A stretch of 64,000 bases of DNA from Planctomycetota bacterium. GTDB taxonomy: Bacteria; Planctomycetota; J058; JAJDCP01. The position numbers and the translations under genes are program-made. Numbering within the stretch: the stretch's first letter is position 1; every line of letters starts with the position of its first letter. The stretch is taken from positions 62,001 to 126,000 of the forward strand of contig JAJDCP010000091.1 in the NCBI GenBank assembly GCA_029260765.1, given 5' to 3'. Below the pieces are notes generated by a model. That model searched no databases, was not told where the DNA came from, and was given only the letters and a program-made list of their open reading frames with translations. Below are positions 8,870-17,614 of this stretch, piece by piece.

Positions 8870-9886
8870 TCAGAACAAGAACGCGTCCAGAGCTGCGAGC
8901 AGGCAGCCTCCCAGGCCCCCGAGCAGCCCTCCCCAGAGCTCGAGCCAGCCGAGGTGTTTGCGGGTCTGGTTCTGGATCAGATCGCGGACCTGGCCAGCGG
9001 TGTACTTCGAGAGTTTCTCTCGCACCATCGCCTCGGGTTTGACTTCGGCGAGGATGGCCTCCCACATGCTGTCCTGGTTCCCCAGCCAGCCAGAGACGGT
9101 CTCGGTGTCCAGCAACTCCAGCCGGTCGACCTGTTTGATCAAGGGGTCGCGCCAACGCTGCGGGTTCTCCGACAGTTTCTCGATCGACGCCACCAGCTCG
9201 TCGCAGATCGAGCAGGTCAGCCTGTCGTAGTCGACCAGCCCGGTCAGGTCGCCAATGCGGCCGAGCACGCCCACACGCTTGACGACCTCGGCGCGGATCA
9301 GCGCGTAGAAGGCGTCGCTGCGGACCGCGCCGCGCAGGAGCAGCACGACGCGTTGGCTGAGGCTGTCGAGGAACTGTTCGTCTTCGATCAGGCCGCGCAC
9401 TTTGGCAGTCGCGAAAATTTTGATCTTGGAAAACAGGTCGCGCTTGCTGAGCTCGCGTTTGATGATTTCAGGGGACAGAAGGTTGCGGTCGACCGTCTTT
9501 GCCAGTGCATCCACGATGCGGTCGCGGTTCAACGGAACGATTCCCGTGTAGGGCAGGGCCCAGCGGTCATTGGGCCACTTCTCAAACAGCATGGTGATCG
9601 CGATCGAGTTGGTGCCACAGCCGATGAATGCGGCCGCGCTGATCATCATGATCACTTTGAGCGCCGGATGCGCCTGCCAGACCAGCACAGCGATCAGGGA
9701 CAGCAGAAAAGGGATGGCTGCGGCCAGCAACATCCAGGCACCCATCCCCCAACCGCGGGGAGCGGGCGGAACGGGCTCCGACGGACGCTCGGGCACGGCC
9801 TCGGTAGCAGGCAGCTCAGCCGTCTGAGCATCGAGCGAAGCAGGAGCTGGCCTATTCGTCGGAGGAGGCTTTTTTGTAGGCGACAA
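8870..9886 (-). CDS. DUF445-family membrane protein
   Basis: A 338-aa protein with a Pro/Glu-rich N-terminus, two hydrophobic helices (residues about 48-70 and 76-92) and then the DUF445 signature: AFIGCGTNSIAITMLFEKW followed by the GIVPLNRDRIVDALAKTVDRNLLS segment. A helical, largely charged region leads to a final hydrophobic helix (WLELWGGLLGGLGGCLLAALDAFLF). Such proteins sit in the cytoplasmic membrane; no biochemical role is known. The likely start is TTG 9886, with AGAGG 9 nt upstream, overlapping the end of the small upstream gene by 35 bp. An internal start cannot be excluded, as the first 45 residues are low-complexity. Confidence 0.75.
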   Translation of the reverse strand: MSPTKKPPPTNRPAPASLDAQTAELPATEAVPERPSEPVPPAPRGWGMGAWMLLAAAIPFLLSLIAVLVWQAHPALKVIMMISAAAFIGCGTNSIAITMLFEKWPNDRWALPYTGIVPLNRDRIVDALAKTVDRNLLSPEIIKRELSKRDLFSKIKIFATAKVRGLIEDEQFLDSLSQRVVLLLRGAVRSDAFYALIRAEVVKRVGVLGRIGDLTGLVDYDRLTCSICDELVASIEKLSENPQRWRDPLIKQVDRLELLDTETVSGWLGNQDSMWEAILAEVKPEAMVREKLSKYTAGQVRDLIQNQTRKHLGWLELWGGLLGGLGGCLLAALDAFLF

Positions 9887-10055
9887 GGGCGCGAACCTCT
9901 TGCACGTTCAGGCGCTCGAGTTCGTTGGCCAGCTTGCGTAACTCATCGGGTGCATTCTGGATGACGATCAGGATCTTGTCGCCATCCGCTACAGCCTTCA
10001 CCGAGCCCGGAGTGATGCGCGCCAGTTGACGCGAAAAGTCTCCCAGATTTTCCAC
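9852..10055 (-). CDS. Small conserved-looking hypothetical protein
   Basis: A 67-residue protein starting at GTG 10055, chosen because AGAGG (10063-10067, complement) lies exactly 7 nt upstream; the ATG at 10091 has no such site. The sequence is evenly composed, with a predicted strand (KILIVIQNAP) followed by an amphipathic helix (DELRKLANELERLNVQEVRALVAYKKA). It has no signal peptide or membrane segment. It overlaps the DUF445 gene by 35 bp, so the two form one operon and are probably translationally coupled. I do not recognise the family. Confidence 0.6.
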   Translation of the reverse strand: MENLGDFSRQLARITPGSVKAVADGDKILIVIQNAPDELRKLANELERLNVQEVRALVAYKKASSDE

Positions 10056-10177
10056 GCAGCGACCTCTTTTCTCAAGAAAGTGCTGCCCCAACAGGCCGAT
10101 GCGCCGCTGTGGCTTCTTTCTCAGATCTCAACCTAGCCGCAAGTGCAGCCGGAAGCAAGGGATGGTTGAGGATTGCG

Positions 10178-11038
10178 TCAGGCCTGGATGCTAGCAACAA
10201 GGGCACTACCCTGCAGATAGGTCACCACACCTTCCTTGATCGCTGTCATGATGCGATTGAAGGTCTTGCGCCAACGTCGGGGCCGCTGCACGGTGACCTC
10301 GGGGCCTGGCCCGACGATAGGACGCTTGCAGTCGGCCAGGAAGGACAACTTGAGTGAGCCAAGCACACCGCCGTCGCCGTTGAGGGAACGCACGAGGGCC
10401 CCCGAGGGAAGGCTGGCGATGAAGGAGCAGGGATAGGAGAAGTCGCTCGTTTCGCCGCTTTTGTAGAAGTACGCATCAGGATCTACGCCCACAGACCTGC
10501 AGAAAGCGGTCACACGCTGAAGCTCCTGGTTGTTGACGTCGCTGCGCTGCACGTCGACGGCGCCCGAGGTCTCGCGCAACCTGCCATGGATCACCGCCGA
10601 GGAGACAACCTCTCCGGCGCGGAGGATCTTGACTTCGATGCCCACCTTGCCGTCATCCTGCGGCTGATAGTGCAGCTCGGAGAGCAGGTTCTGACCATAG
10701 TGCGTGATCGAGGTGAAACGCGTCTTGATCTCGAGGATCTCCAACCGAGGTATCAGAACTTCGAGACCGAGCAGCACCTTGGCCCAGAGGTAGGCCCCGG
10801 GCACGACGTCGCCGACGGTGTGGATGCCGTTGGGGTCATCGGTGGCCGCGACAAAGGCAGCCCCTTGCTCGGGGTCGACGCGAAAGCTCTGCCGAAGGTG
10901 CATCGGGGCCAACAGCTTCATGCTCGGGTTGCCCTTCCCACAGGAGACGGCGAGGTCTTGACAACGCGTGCGCGTTGTCGGGTCACACACGTCGACAGGC
11001 TCGTCGAAGGACTGCAGTGGGATGCTTCGGATGTTCAC
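10178..11038 (-). CDS. MaoC-like hotdog-fold protein
   Basis: The central part contains ATDDPNGIHTVGDVVPGAYL, which fits the hydratase-type hotdog motif (Asp...Asn...His, then a PGAYL helix start) seen in MaoC-like enoyl-acyl hydratases. The region after it alternates strands in the pattern of a hotdog sheet, and the C-terminal half could be a second hotdog. A role in fatty-acyl hydration or acyl-chain recognition is inferred, not shown. The start is uncertain: GTG 11038 with AAGGCGG upstream gives 286 aa; ATG 10921 gives 247 aa and leaves the hotdog intact. No other fatty-acid gene is adjacent. Confidence 0.6.
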   Translation of the reverse strand: MNIRSIPLQSFDEPVDVCDPTTRTRCQDLAVSCGKGNPSMKLLAPMHLRQSFRVDPEQGAAFVAATDDPNGIHTVGDVVPGAYLWAKVLLGLEVLIPRLEILEIKTRFTSITHYGQNLLSELHYQPQDDGKVGIEVKILRAGEVVSSAVIHGRLRETSGAVDVQRSDVNNQELQRVTAFCRSVGVDPDAYFYKSGETSDFSYPCSFIASLPSGALVRSLNGDGGVLGSLKLSFLADCKRPIVGPGPEVTVQRPRRWRKTFNRIMTAIKEGVVTYLQGSALVASIQA

Positions 11039-11358
11039 AACGGTTCCGCCTTGCAGACCGCGAACCTGCGCAGCCCTGGGCCGCGTTCTCGCGCAGTCAC
11101 TGCGGCATGGCTGCAATTCTGGGGCCAGACCTGCAGCCCGCCTTCCTGGGGGACGGGCGCGAGGCTACTATGCCGCGCAGGCGCGGCGTGCGTGCGCGCT
11201 TCAGGGGATGCAGAGGAGCGAGCTCGGCAAAGGAAGGACGAGCATGCACCGATGTCCGATCACCCACAGTCGTCAGAATCTCACCGCGACAGGGCATCTA
11301 TACTGCGACAGCGGGAACCATGCTGCGGTCAAACTGGCGTGGGCAGCGATGCTGGGAT
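11039..11358. other. Intergenic stretch, nothing convincing
   Basis: 320 bp between the MaoC-like gene and the small lipoprotein gene on the same strand. Short open frames exist on both strands, but none has both a ribosome site and a natural-looking composition. A TATACT hexamer at 11295-11300 is the only promoter-like word I noticed. I see no strong hairpin or repeat. Confidence 0.4.
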
Positions 11359-11709
11359 TCAGTCGCAACTGCGGACGCGCAGCTCGAAACGCAGCTGGCC
11401 TCCGAGTGAAGGGTCCAGGTCTGCCGCGTGCGTGGTGGCGGTCCAGGGCGTCTGCGCCCAGACCCTTGGAGGCTGCAGGCCCGGCAAGCGGTGGTCTTCG
11501 GAGAGGGGAGGGGAGCTTTGGACAGCAGCGCTCTGCCCGTATTCCGTTGCGGCCTGCTGTGTGACAGGCCGAGAATGCGGCGTGTCGAGTCTGTGTTCAG
11601 GGATGTTGCTTCCGGCCGGACTGGAAAGGTGCGCCCCCCGCGGTGAGGCGACAGCGGTCGCGCAGCCGGTGGCCAGCAGGGCGACAAGGCTCAAGATCCA
11701 GCAACGCAT
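11359..11709 (-). CDS. Small predicted lipoprotein
   Basis: A 116-residue frame starting at ATG 11709 with AGGGA 8 nt upstream. The N-terminus MRCWILSLVALLATGCATA is a textbook lipoprotein signal: short basic start, hydrophobic core and lipobox LATGC with the modified Cys at residue 16. The mature part is Pro/Ser/Thr-rich and probably unstructured, ending in LGGQLRFELRVRSCD. It is easy to miss because a longer open frame reads through it opposite mscS. It would be exported and tethered to a membrane. No homologous family is recognised. It is divergent from mscS, with 192 bp between the starts. Confidence 0.55.
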   Translation of the reverse strand: MRCWILSLVALLATGCATAVASPRGAHLSSPAGSNIPEHRLDTPHSRPVTQQAATEYGQSAAVQSSPPLSEDHRLPGLQPPRVWAQTPWTATTHAADLDPSLGGQLRFELRVRSCD

Positions 11710-11901
11710 TCTGTGTCCCTGTCTGCAACTTCTCACCAGTCTCTCAAGCAGGACGATGTAAGGCAATGTGTTTCTGGGTGATTGCCCGGGAAGCCGCTGG
11801 ATGTGCGGACCGACGGCGGATAGCATGCTTTGCGTTTCTGTATTGAGAACACGGCTGACGGGAGATGCTGTCCGCACTCCACGTCCTTCCAGGAGACATG
11901 C

Positions 11902-12843
11902 ATGAATCCCATCTTTGCGCAGGCAGGTGGTGCCGGAGCGCTGGACACGACCAACGTGGCTGCGGATACCGCTGGTCTGGCCGAGCAGGTCATGACGAAT
12001 CCCACGGGTCTTTTGAACAAGCTGATCGAGTTCTTGTCGACCCAGGGGGTCACCTTCGCGTTGAACCTGATCGGTGCGATCGCGATCTTTGTCATCGGTC
12101 GTTGGGTGGCAAGGTTCATCGTGGGCGTTGTGACCCGCCTCATGAAAAAGGGCGGTGTCGAAGGCACTCTGACACGCTTCTTGACCAACCTGATGCATGC
12201 GATCCTGATGGTCGTGGTCGTGATCGCGGCTCTCGACCAGCTCGGTATCGATACGACGTCCTTCGCAGCGATTCTCGCCGCCGCGGGTCTGGCTGTTGGT
12301 TTCGCGCTGCAGGGTTCGTTGGCGAACTTCGCCGCCGGCGTGATGATCATCCTGTTCAAGCCCTTCAAGGCGGGTGATCTGGTCGAGGTGGGTGGCAGCA
12401 CCGGCATCGTCAAGCACATCGAGATCTTCAACACCACGATGTTGACGCTCGACAACGTGACCATCATCGTTCCGAACGGCGCGATCTCTGGCAACACCAT
12501 CACCAACTTCTCGGCACAGCCCATCCGCCGCGTCGACATGGTCATGGGTTGCGGCTACGGGGACGACATCAAGAAAGCCCAGCGGGTGCTGATGGAGATC
12601 CTGACGAGCGACGAGCGCATCCTGCAAGATCCCGCGCCGGCAGTTTCGGTCGCAGCGTTGGCCGACAGCAGCGTGAACTTCAACGTGCGTCCGTGGTGCA
12701 AGGGTGCCGACTACTGGGCCGTGTATTCCCACGTGCACGAGCAGGTCTACATCCGTTTCGAGCAGGAAGGTCTGAGCATTCCGTTCCCGCAACAAGATGT
12801 CCACATCCAGACCATGCCGGGGGCCGGCGCCGCCGCCAGCTGA
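11902..12843 (+). CDS. mscS: Small-conductance mechanosensitive channel MscS
   Basis: A 313-aa channel that opens at high membrane tension to release solutes after osmotic downshock. After an N-terminal segment come three transmembrane helices; the pore-lining third helix with its Gly/Ala packing is visible as FAAILAAAGLAVGFALQGSL. It is followed by the conserved ANFAAGVMIILFKPFKAGD and VEVGGSTGIVKHI segments of the beta-domain, and PNGAISGNTITNFS. ATG 11902 has AGGAGA 5 nt upstream; the frame is open further upstream but without family sequence. mscL follows 222 bp downstream on the same strand, so two osmotic safety valves are clustered. Confidence 0.95.
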   Translation: MNPIFAQAGGAGALDTTNVAADTAGLAEQVMTNPTGLLNKLIEFLSTQGVTFALNLIGAIAIFVIGRWVARFIVGVVTRLMKKGGVEGTLTRFLTNLMHAILMVVVVIAALDQLGIDTTSFAAILAAAGLAVGFALQGSLANFAAGVMIILFKPFKAGDLVEVGGSTGIVKHIEIFNTTMLTLDNVTIIVPNGAISGNTITNFSAQPIRRVDMVMGCGYGDDIKKAQRVLMEILTSDERILQDPAPAVSVAALADSSVNFNVRPWCKGADYWAVYSHVHEQVYIRFEQEGLSIPFPQQDVHIQTMPGAGAAAS

Positions 12844-13065
12844 AACTGCGGCTGAGGAGCCGGCGGGGCAATGGCTCCGTCGGTGTTTCGCTGCACACGT
12901 GGCCCACTTCCCCTGGCGGCTCCAACCACGCTCTGGTACCTTCCACGCGTGCCCGGAGCGCAGATCAAGAAGAACGCCAGGCGCGGCCCCTATGGTCTGG
13001 GGACGACCCTTGTTGGGTGCGGATGGATCAGATCATTTCGGAAGGGCTGCCAAGGAGTGACCGCC

Positions 13066-13488
13066 ATGTTCGGAGAGTTCAAGAAGTTCGCGATGCGCGG
13101 CAACGTCGTCGACATGGCGGTCGGCATCATCCTGGGCGCGAGTTTCGGAAAGATCATCAGCTCGCTGGTTGACGACGTGCTGATGCCTCCCCTGGGCATG
13201 CTGCTGGGAAAAGTCGACTTCAGCAACCTGTTTGTCTGTCTGTCCGAGGGAACGTACGCGACGCTGGCAGAAGCACAAGCCGCGGGCGCGGTGACCCTGC
13301 GCTACGGGTTGTTTCTGACCCGCATCCTCGACTTTGCCATCATCGCTCTCGCGATCTTTTTGATCGTGCGCCAACTCAACCGCTGGAAGCCGGCGGAAGA
13401 CGGCATGGTGGATTGTCGTGAATGCCTGTCTCCGATTCCAGCGAAAGCCAAACGCTGCGCGCACTGCACCAAGCCGGTCAAGAAGTAG
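13066..13488 (+). CDS. mscL: Large-conductance mechanosensitive channel MscL, with C-terminal zinc-ribbon-like tail
   Basis: A 140-aa pentameric channel subunit. The N-terminal FKKFAMRGNVVDMAVGIILG and the TM1 region leading to DDVLMPPLGMLLG are diagnostic, and TM2 is ILDFAIIALAIFLIVRQLNRW. After TM2 the usual helical bundle is replaced by DCRECLSPIPAKAKRCAHC, two CxxC pairs that could bind zinc in the cytoplasm. ATG 13066 has AAGGAG 8 nt upstream. It is downstream of mscS, but a 222-bp gap leaves room for its own promoter. It ends 5 bp from the convergent GGDEF/EAL gene. Confidence 0.95.
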   Translation: MFGEFKKFAMRGNVVDMAVGIILGASFGKIISSLVDDVLMPPLGMLLGKVDFSNLFVCLSEGTYATLAEAQAAGAVTLRYGLFLTRILDFAIIALAIFLIVRQLNRWKPAEDGMVDCRECLSPIPAKAKRCAHCTKPVKK

Positions 13489-13493
13489 CCTGC

Positions 13494-15113
13494 TCAGAGC
13501 ATCTGTAGCTTGCCCCAGTGGAAGCCCTGGCCGATGCGTACGCCGATCTCGCGCAGAAAGCTGAGGTCTTCGGGCGTCTCGATGCCTTCGGCGATGCATG
13601 TCGCGCCCAGAGTCTCAACGACGTTCACCAGCCTCTGAACCTGGCGCTTGCGGGCGCCATCGCTGCCGGCGCCGGAGATGTAGCTGCGGTCAATCTTGAC
13701 GAAATCCGGCTCGAGCAGGATCAACGTTTCCAGCGATGTGCGTCCGAAGCCCACGTCATCGATCGCCAGCCTCACGCCCTCGCCGCGCAGCTGCTTCAGG
13801 CCTGTCCGCAGACGTCCAGGATCTCCCACGAAGTGGTTCTCGCTGAGCTCGATGCAGATGCGTCGGGGGTCGGTATCGGCCTGCAGGAGGCGCAACAGCC
13901 GATCGCTGAAGCTCTCCATCACGGTCGAAGGGAACACATTGACGTGCAACTTGGCCGCGGCGGGAAGACGCTGCGTTGCGCGCAGGGTGGACTTGAGGCA
14001 GGCGAGATCCACCAACGTGAGCATGGCGGCCTCGCGGGCCAGGCGAAAGAAATCGTCGGGCATCTCGAAAGCGCCTTGGGGGCCACGGCTGAACAGCTCG
14101 TAGGCGACCACCGTTCCGTCTCGCAAATCGTGCAGCGCCTGCGCGCAGTGGCGAAAACTCTGCCCACGTCGCAAGAGATCGCGCACCTCATCGATGGTAG
14201 GGTACTTCTGCAGCGAAGCTGCCAACTCCACAGGCCCAGCAACCGTGACCGTGTTCTTCCCGAGGGCCTTGCTGCGCTTGATCGCTTCCTCCGTGTCTGT
14301 CAGCAGCTCTTCGATCGAGCAGGTGTCCTGGCGCACGTTGGCGAGTCCGAGACTTACCTGAACGCTGAGCTCGCGATCTCCATAGGGGATCGGCGCGCTG
14401 CCCACCGCCAGGCGGAGTTTCTCGCACACGAATGCTCCTTCGGCGATGCGCGTCTCAGGTAGCAGCAACAGGAACTCGTCTCCACCGACGCGCGCCAACA
14501 CGTCGGTTCGTCGTAGAGCGCCATGAAGGCGCCGCGCGACTTCCTGCAGGACATAGTCCCCGCCGGCATGCCCGAGCTTCATGTTGACCTGTTTGAAGTC
14601 GTCACAGTCGACCAGAACCGTAGACAGGGGAAGGCTTGTACGCCGGGCGCGATGCAGCTCGACCTCAAGTGCCTCGGCCAGGCCGCGCCGATTCAAGAGC
14701 TCCGTCAGAGGATCGCGCGTGGCGACTTCTTCCAATGCCACGTTCGCCTGCTCGAGACATTCAGCGACGGCCCGCAGCTCTTGTTCGGCCAACTTGCGCG
14801 TGGTGATGTCCCGCAGGCTCGCGATGCGCGCGGCACGTCCCTGGAACTTGAACTCGGTCAGATGGACCTCGATGGTGCGGCCGTCGGGCAGGGTCCACTC
14901 GTGGAACTTGCTGTCCGTGGGCAGGTCCAGCCGCTCGCGGAGACGTTCGGCACCCACAAGTGTGATGGCCGCGGGATTGGCGAACAGCACGCTGCCGTCG
15001 TGGTCGACTATCACCAGGCCGTCGCCCGTCTCATTGATCAGACGTTTCAAGTTGGCCGTTTCGATGCGACGACTCCCTTTGTCTCTAGCTTCGTCGGGTC
15101 CCTGTCCGATCAC
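13494..15113 (-). CDS. PAS-GGDEF-EAL cyclic-di-GMP signalling protein
   Basis: A 539-aa soluble protein. A PAS-like sensor (residues about 20-105: LVIVDHDGSVLFANPAAITLVG, ending ITTRKLAEQEL) leads to a GGDEF domain (about 130-290) and an EAL domain (about 330-535). The cyclase motif is intact (RVGGDEF, 208-214) and RRTD at 201-204 is placed as a product-inhibition site. One oddity is NMKLGH where ND..GH is usual. The EAL motif reads YELFSRG, keeping the Glu; later phosphodiesterase motifs HVNVFPST, IELSEN, IDDVGFG, KIDRSYI and AEGIET are present. It could therefore both make and break c-di-GMP. It starts at ATG 15113 inside the stop of the upstream paralogue, a 4-bp overlap. Confidence 0.92.
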   Translation of the reverse strand: MIGQGPDEARDKGSRRIETANLKRLINETGDGLVIVDHDGSVLFANPAAITLVGAERLRERLDLPTDSKFHEWTLPDGRTIEVHLTEFKFQGRAARIASLRDITTRKLAEQELRAVAECLEQANVALEEVATRDPLTELLNRRGLAEALEVELHRARRTSLPLSTVLVDCDDFKQVNMKLGHAGGDYVLQEVARRLHGALRRTDVLARVGGDEFLLLLPETRIAEGAFVCEKLRLAVGSAPIPYGDRELSVQVSLGLANVRQDTCSIEELLTDTEEAIKRSKALGKNTVTVAGPVELAASLQKYPTIDEVRDLLRRGQSFRHCAQALHDLRDGTVVAYELFSRGPQGAFEMPDDFFRLAREAAMLTLVDLACLKSTLRATQRLPAAAKLHVNVFPSTVMESFSDRLLRLLQADTDPRRICIELSENHFVGDPGRLRTGLKQLRGEGVRLAIDDVGFGRTSLETLILLEPDFVKIDRSYISGAGSDGARKRQVQRLVNVVETLGATCIAEGIETPEDLSFLREIGVRIGQGFHWGKLQML

Positions 15114-16186
15114 GATACGGTCGCCCCCTGCTCTTCAGCTTGCAGGTGCTTCGGTCTGTCCCAGGAATTCCCCTGTCCGAGGGGGACACCGAGCTCGCGG
15201 ACCACCTCCAGCTTCTCTTCGGTTTCGATTCCGGTCGCGACGCAGCGGCTTCCCAGGCTGCCGAGCAGCTTGAGCATGCGCCGTATCGGGCGCTGCTGGC
15301 CAGGGTCGGAGGCGCTGCCGCGCATGAACGGGCGATGGATCTTGACCAGCTTGGGCGCGGGGGTGATCAGCGTCTCGAGCACGCAGCGCCCAGAGCCCGT
15401 GCCTTCGAGCGCGAGCCGCAATCCCTGCTCAGGAAGCTGGCACACTGTGGGCAAGAGGGTGCTGGGGTCCCCGACCAGCAGCCGGTCGACCAGCTCGATG
15501 CAGGGCACGCGCTGCTTCGCCTGCTCGAAAAGGTCTGCCCGTCGAGGACGGTCGCTGTCCAGCAGGGTTCCGGGTAGCAGGTTGGTGTGCATTTGCGAGC
15601 CCTTAGGGAGCTCAGCCGACGCGCGCAGGCAGCTCTTCAGGCAGACGAGCTCGCTGTGGGTCGCGAAACCCGCTGCCATAGCCAACGGCGACTGCTCCTC
15701 AGGACTCTGATACGGTTCCTGGGGCCCCTGAATGACGAGCTCCCAGCCCGTGACCTCCAGGTCGGCGGGACGCACCACGGGCATGGCGACTACCGCCAGA
15801 CTCTGCGCTCGTTGCAACTGCGCGACCACCCGTGCCGCAGACAGGGGCAGGGCCTCCCATGCCAGGCTCAACTCCGGCTGATGGCTGCGGACGATCGTCT
15901 GGAGGGCGCTACGCAGCAGCCAGACTTCGGCATCGACGCCGGGCAGGCGCTCGAGTCTGATCCGCCGGGTGGGAACAAACCACTCGGCTGGCGGAACGGG
16001 TAGTTCAGGCGGCTGCCAGACCATCGCGGCAGGGGTTGTTGCGAAAAAAACTGACGCCGCCTGGCTGGCGCACGAAAGCCTACCGTCGTGGTCGAAAATC
16101 AAGACACCGTCGTCGATGTGAGCCCGAAACTGGTGCGGCACGTTTGGCTCGCGCAGGGCATCCACCGCCGACTCTTCAAATCTCAT
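15110..16186 (-). CDS. PAS-like protein with degenerate EAL domain
   Basis: A 358-aa protein with the same plan as its downstream neighbour but no GGDEF domain. Residues about 20-60 (DDGVLIFDHDGRLSCASQAA) match the neighbour's PAS. Residues about 145-345 match its EAL domain: GWELVIQG, MHTNLLPGTLL, CIELVDRLLVGDPS, LVKIHRPFM, ATGIETEEKLEVVRELGVP. The metal-binding Asp pair (IDDVGFG in the paralogue) is LEGTGSG here, so phosphodiesterase activity is very unlikely. It may bind c-di-GMP or the neighbouring protein instead (inference). The genes overlap by 4 bp (ATGA), which suggests coupled translation and a fixed ratio. The Shine-Dalgarno sequence is weak. Confidence 0.75.
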   Translation of the reverse strand: MRFEESAVDALREPNVPHQFRAHIDDGVLIFDHDGRLSCASQAASVFFATTPAAMVWQPPELPVPPAEWFVPTRRIRLERLPGVDAEVWLLRSALQTIVRSHQPELSLAWEALPLSAARVVAQLQRAQSLAVVAMPVVRPADLEVTGWELVIQGPQEPYQSPEEQSPLAMAAGFATHSELVCLKSCLRASAELPKGSQMHTNLLPGTLLDSDRPRRADLFEQAKQRVPCIELVDRLLVGDPSTLLPTVCQLPEQGLRLALEGTGSGRCVLETLITPAPKLVKIHRPFMRGSASDPGQQRPIRRMLKLLGSLGSRCVATGIETEEKLEVVRELGVPLGQGNSWDRPKHLQAEEQGATVS

Positions 16187-16457
16187 AGGGCCTGCCTGTC
16201 GATCAGTGGGTTTCGTCTCCCCGCCGCTAGCATACGCGCATTACCGTGTGTTTCAAATTGAGACCCTGGCTTCGGCTCAGGGAAAGGGCTCCCTTTGTCA
16301 GCACTACGGCGCGCCCAGCCGAGGAGCTGCCGATGGTACGGGTTTTCTGTTCGGGCCGCATGCGCTACAGTAGTGCTGAAGGCTGGGCCCGTGCTTTGCA
16401 TGGCTTGATGCAACTAGCTGGGCGGCCGTCAGGGCCGTCCTTCCTGGCAGGACGACG

Positions 16458-17021
16458 ATGGATCCGCAACAGGTAATCGCCCACAATCTGAGCAAGTTGA
16501 CCGGAGGGCCCAGTACCGCCGAGCTGGTGCGGCGTCAGGTTCTCAGCCTGGTCCAACGGCGAAAGAAGCTGCGAGCCGACCTCGGCGGACTCGAGCGCCG
16601 TATGCTCCGCATGCGTGAGCGGCTGGCTGCTCTGGCGCGCGAGAGCGAAGAGTGGCGCAGCCGTACGCAGGTGGCACTCGATGGAGGCCGTGAGGATCTC
16701 GCCGTCGAGGCGCGCAACCGTTCCGAGTTTTGTGACCGCGAGCATGCCAGCCTGGAGCAAGCGATTCGACGCTGCGCGCAACAGGTCGCGCTCAAGGGTC
16801 CCGAGCTGGGTGCAGTGAGCGAGGCCCTGAGCGGATTCCTGCGTAAGCACGGCAAGGAGCCCGTGCCGATCGTGCCCTGCCGCACGACCGTGCAGACTGA
16901 TAGTCTGCGCGCCGAGCTCGACGAGGTCGAACATGGCATCGCCTGGGAGCTGGAGACGCGCGAAGTGCGTCGGCGCGCCAGCGAGTCCGACCGACTCCCT
17001 GGCGGAGAGTTGGAGTTCTGA
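16458..17021 (+). CDS. Coiled-coil protein, distantly PspA/IM30-like
   Basis: 187 residues, almost entirely predicted helix with heptad-like Leu/Ala spacing and many Arg/Glu residues. The segment EEWRSRTQVALDGGREDLAVEARNR recalls the PspA/Vipp1 pattern (W...A..A...G.EDLA..A), but the protein is shorter than PspA and lacks its N-terminal amphipathic helix. No signal peptide or membrane segment is seen. ATG 16458 follows CAGGACG. The neighbouring small coiled-coil gene at 17949 may be functionally related. A TACAGT hexamer at 16366-16371 could be its -10 box. The function is unknown. Confidence 0.65.
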   Translation: MDPQQVIAHNLSKLTGGPSTAELVRRQVLSLVQRRKKLRADLGGLERRMLRMRERLAALARESEEWRSRTQVALDGGREDLAVEARNRSEFCDREHASLEQAIRRCAQQVALKGPELGAVSEALSGFLRKHGKEPVPIVPCRTTVQTDSLRAELDEVEHGIAWELETREVRRRASESDRLPGGELEF

Positions 17022-17023
17022 GC

Positions 17024-17614
17024 TCACTCCTTGATCGACACCGAGAAGGGAGCTGTGCCTGCTTCTCCGAGCTGCATGCGCCCGTATTGGTGTAGACTTC
17101 CCATCTGCCGCTTGCTGGGAACTCGGATTGCTCGTCCGGCCAGCTCTGCCTCTCGCATGGCCAGCCTGTCGTGGTGGCTCAGGAACCCCAGCCAATCTGC
17201 TCCCTTGCGCATTCTCTGGAAAGCGATCAGCCCCGATTCGTCAGGAAAGAGCGCCCGGAGCTTGTCGACCGTCGTGCGCACGTAACGCCACGCGGACTCT
17301 CGCTGCCGCAGAGGATCGGTCACCAGAACCAGAGCCTGGTTGCGTTCGGGGATGGCGTGCATGAAGTAGTTTGCGCGGCGAGAGCCGAAAAACAGCGCTT
17401 CGCTGCTCACCTGCTCGACGCCGTAGCGGGGGGGCCGGCCGCAGAACCAAGCGCCCACCCGCAGCCCCAGATTGCGGCGCGCGGGACGCGGCAACTGCGG
17501 AAACACTCCGACAAAGCGTCTCTGGCACATGTCGATCAGGGCGCAGACCTGGGCGGGTTTCAGCTCGTGGACGACATTGCGGCAGATTGCGAAGACATCG
17601 AGTTGGTGCGGCAT
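17024..17614 (-). CDS. Hypothetical protein
   Basis: A 196-residue soluble protein from ATG 17614, with AGGAG 4 nt upstream. It has a well-mixed composition with several aromatic clusters (VGAWFCGRPPRYGVEQV, SRRANYFMHAIPERNQALVLVTDP, ESAWRYVRTTVDKLRALFP), indicating a folded domain. No signal peptide, membrane helix, metal motif or enzyme signature is recognised. It ends 2 bp from the convergent coiled-coil gene. No function is proposed. Confidence 0.6.
   Translation of the reverse strand: MPHQLDVFAICRNVVHELKPAQVCALIDMCQRRFVGVFPQLPRPARRNLGLRVGAWFCGRPPRYGVEQVSSEALFFGSRRANYFMHAIPERNQALVLVTDPLRQRESAWRYVRTTVDKLRALFPDESGLIAFQRMRKGADWLGFLSHHDRLAMREAELAGRAIRVPSKRQMGSLHQYGRMQLGEAGTAPFSVSIKE

Noticed and set aside
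11298..11687. 129-codon minus-strand frame overlapping the small lipoprotein
   Set aside because: Low-complexity Pro/Arg/Ser sequence, no ribosome site; the other frame has a lipobox signal peptide.
12857..12880. GGAGCC...GGCTCC hairpin after mscS as terminator
   Set aside because: Only six base pairs with a long loop and no T-run.
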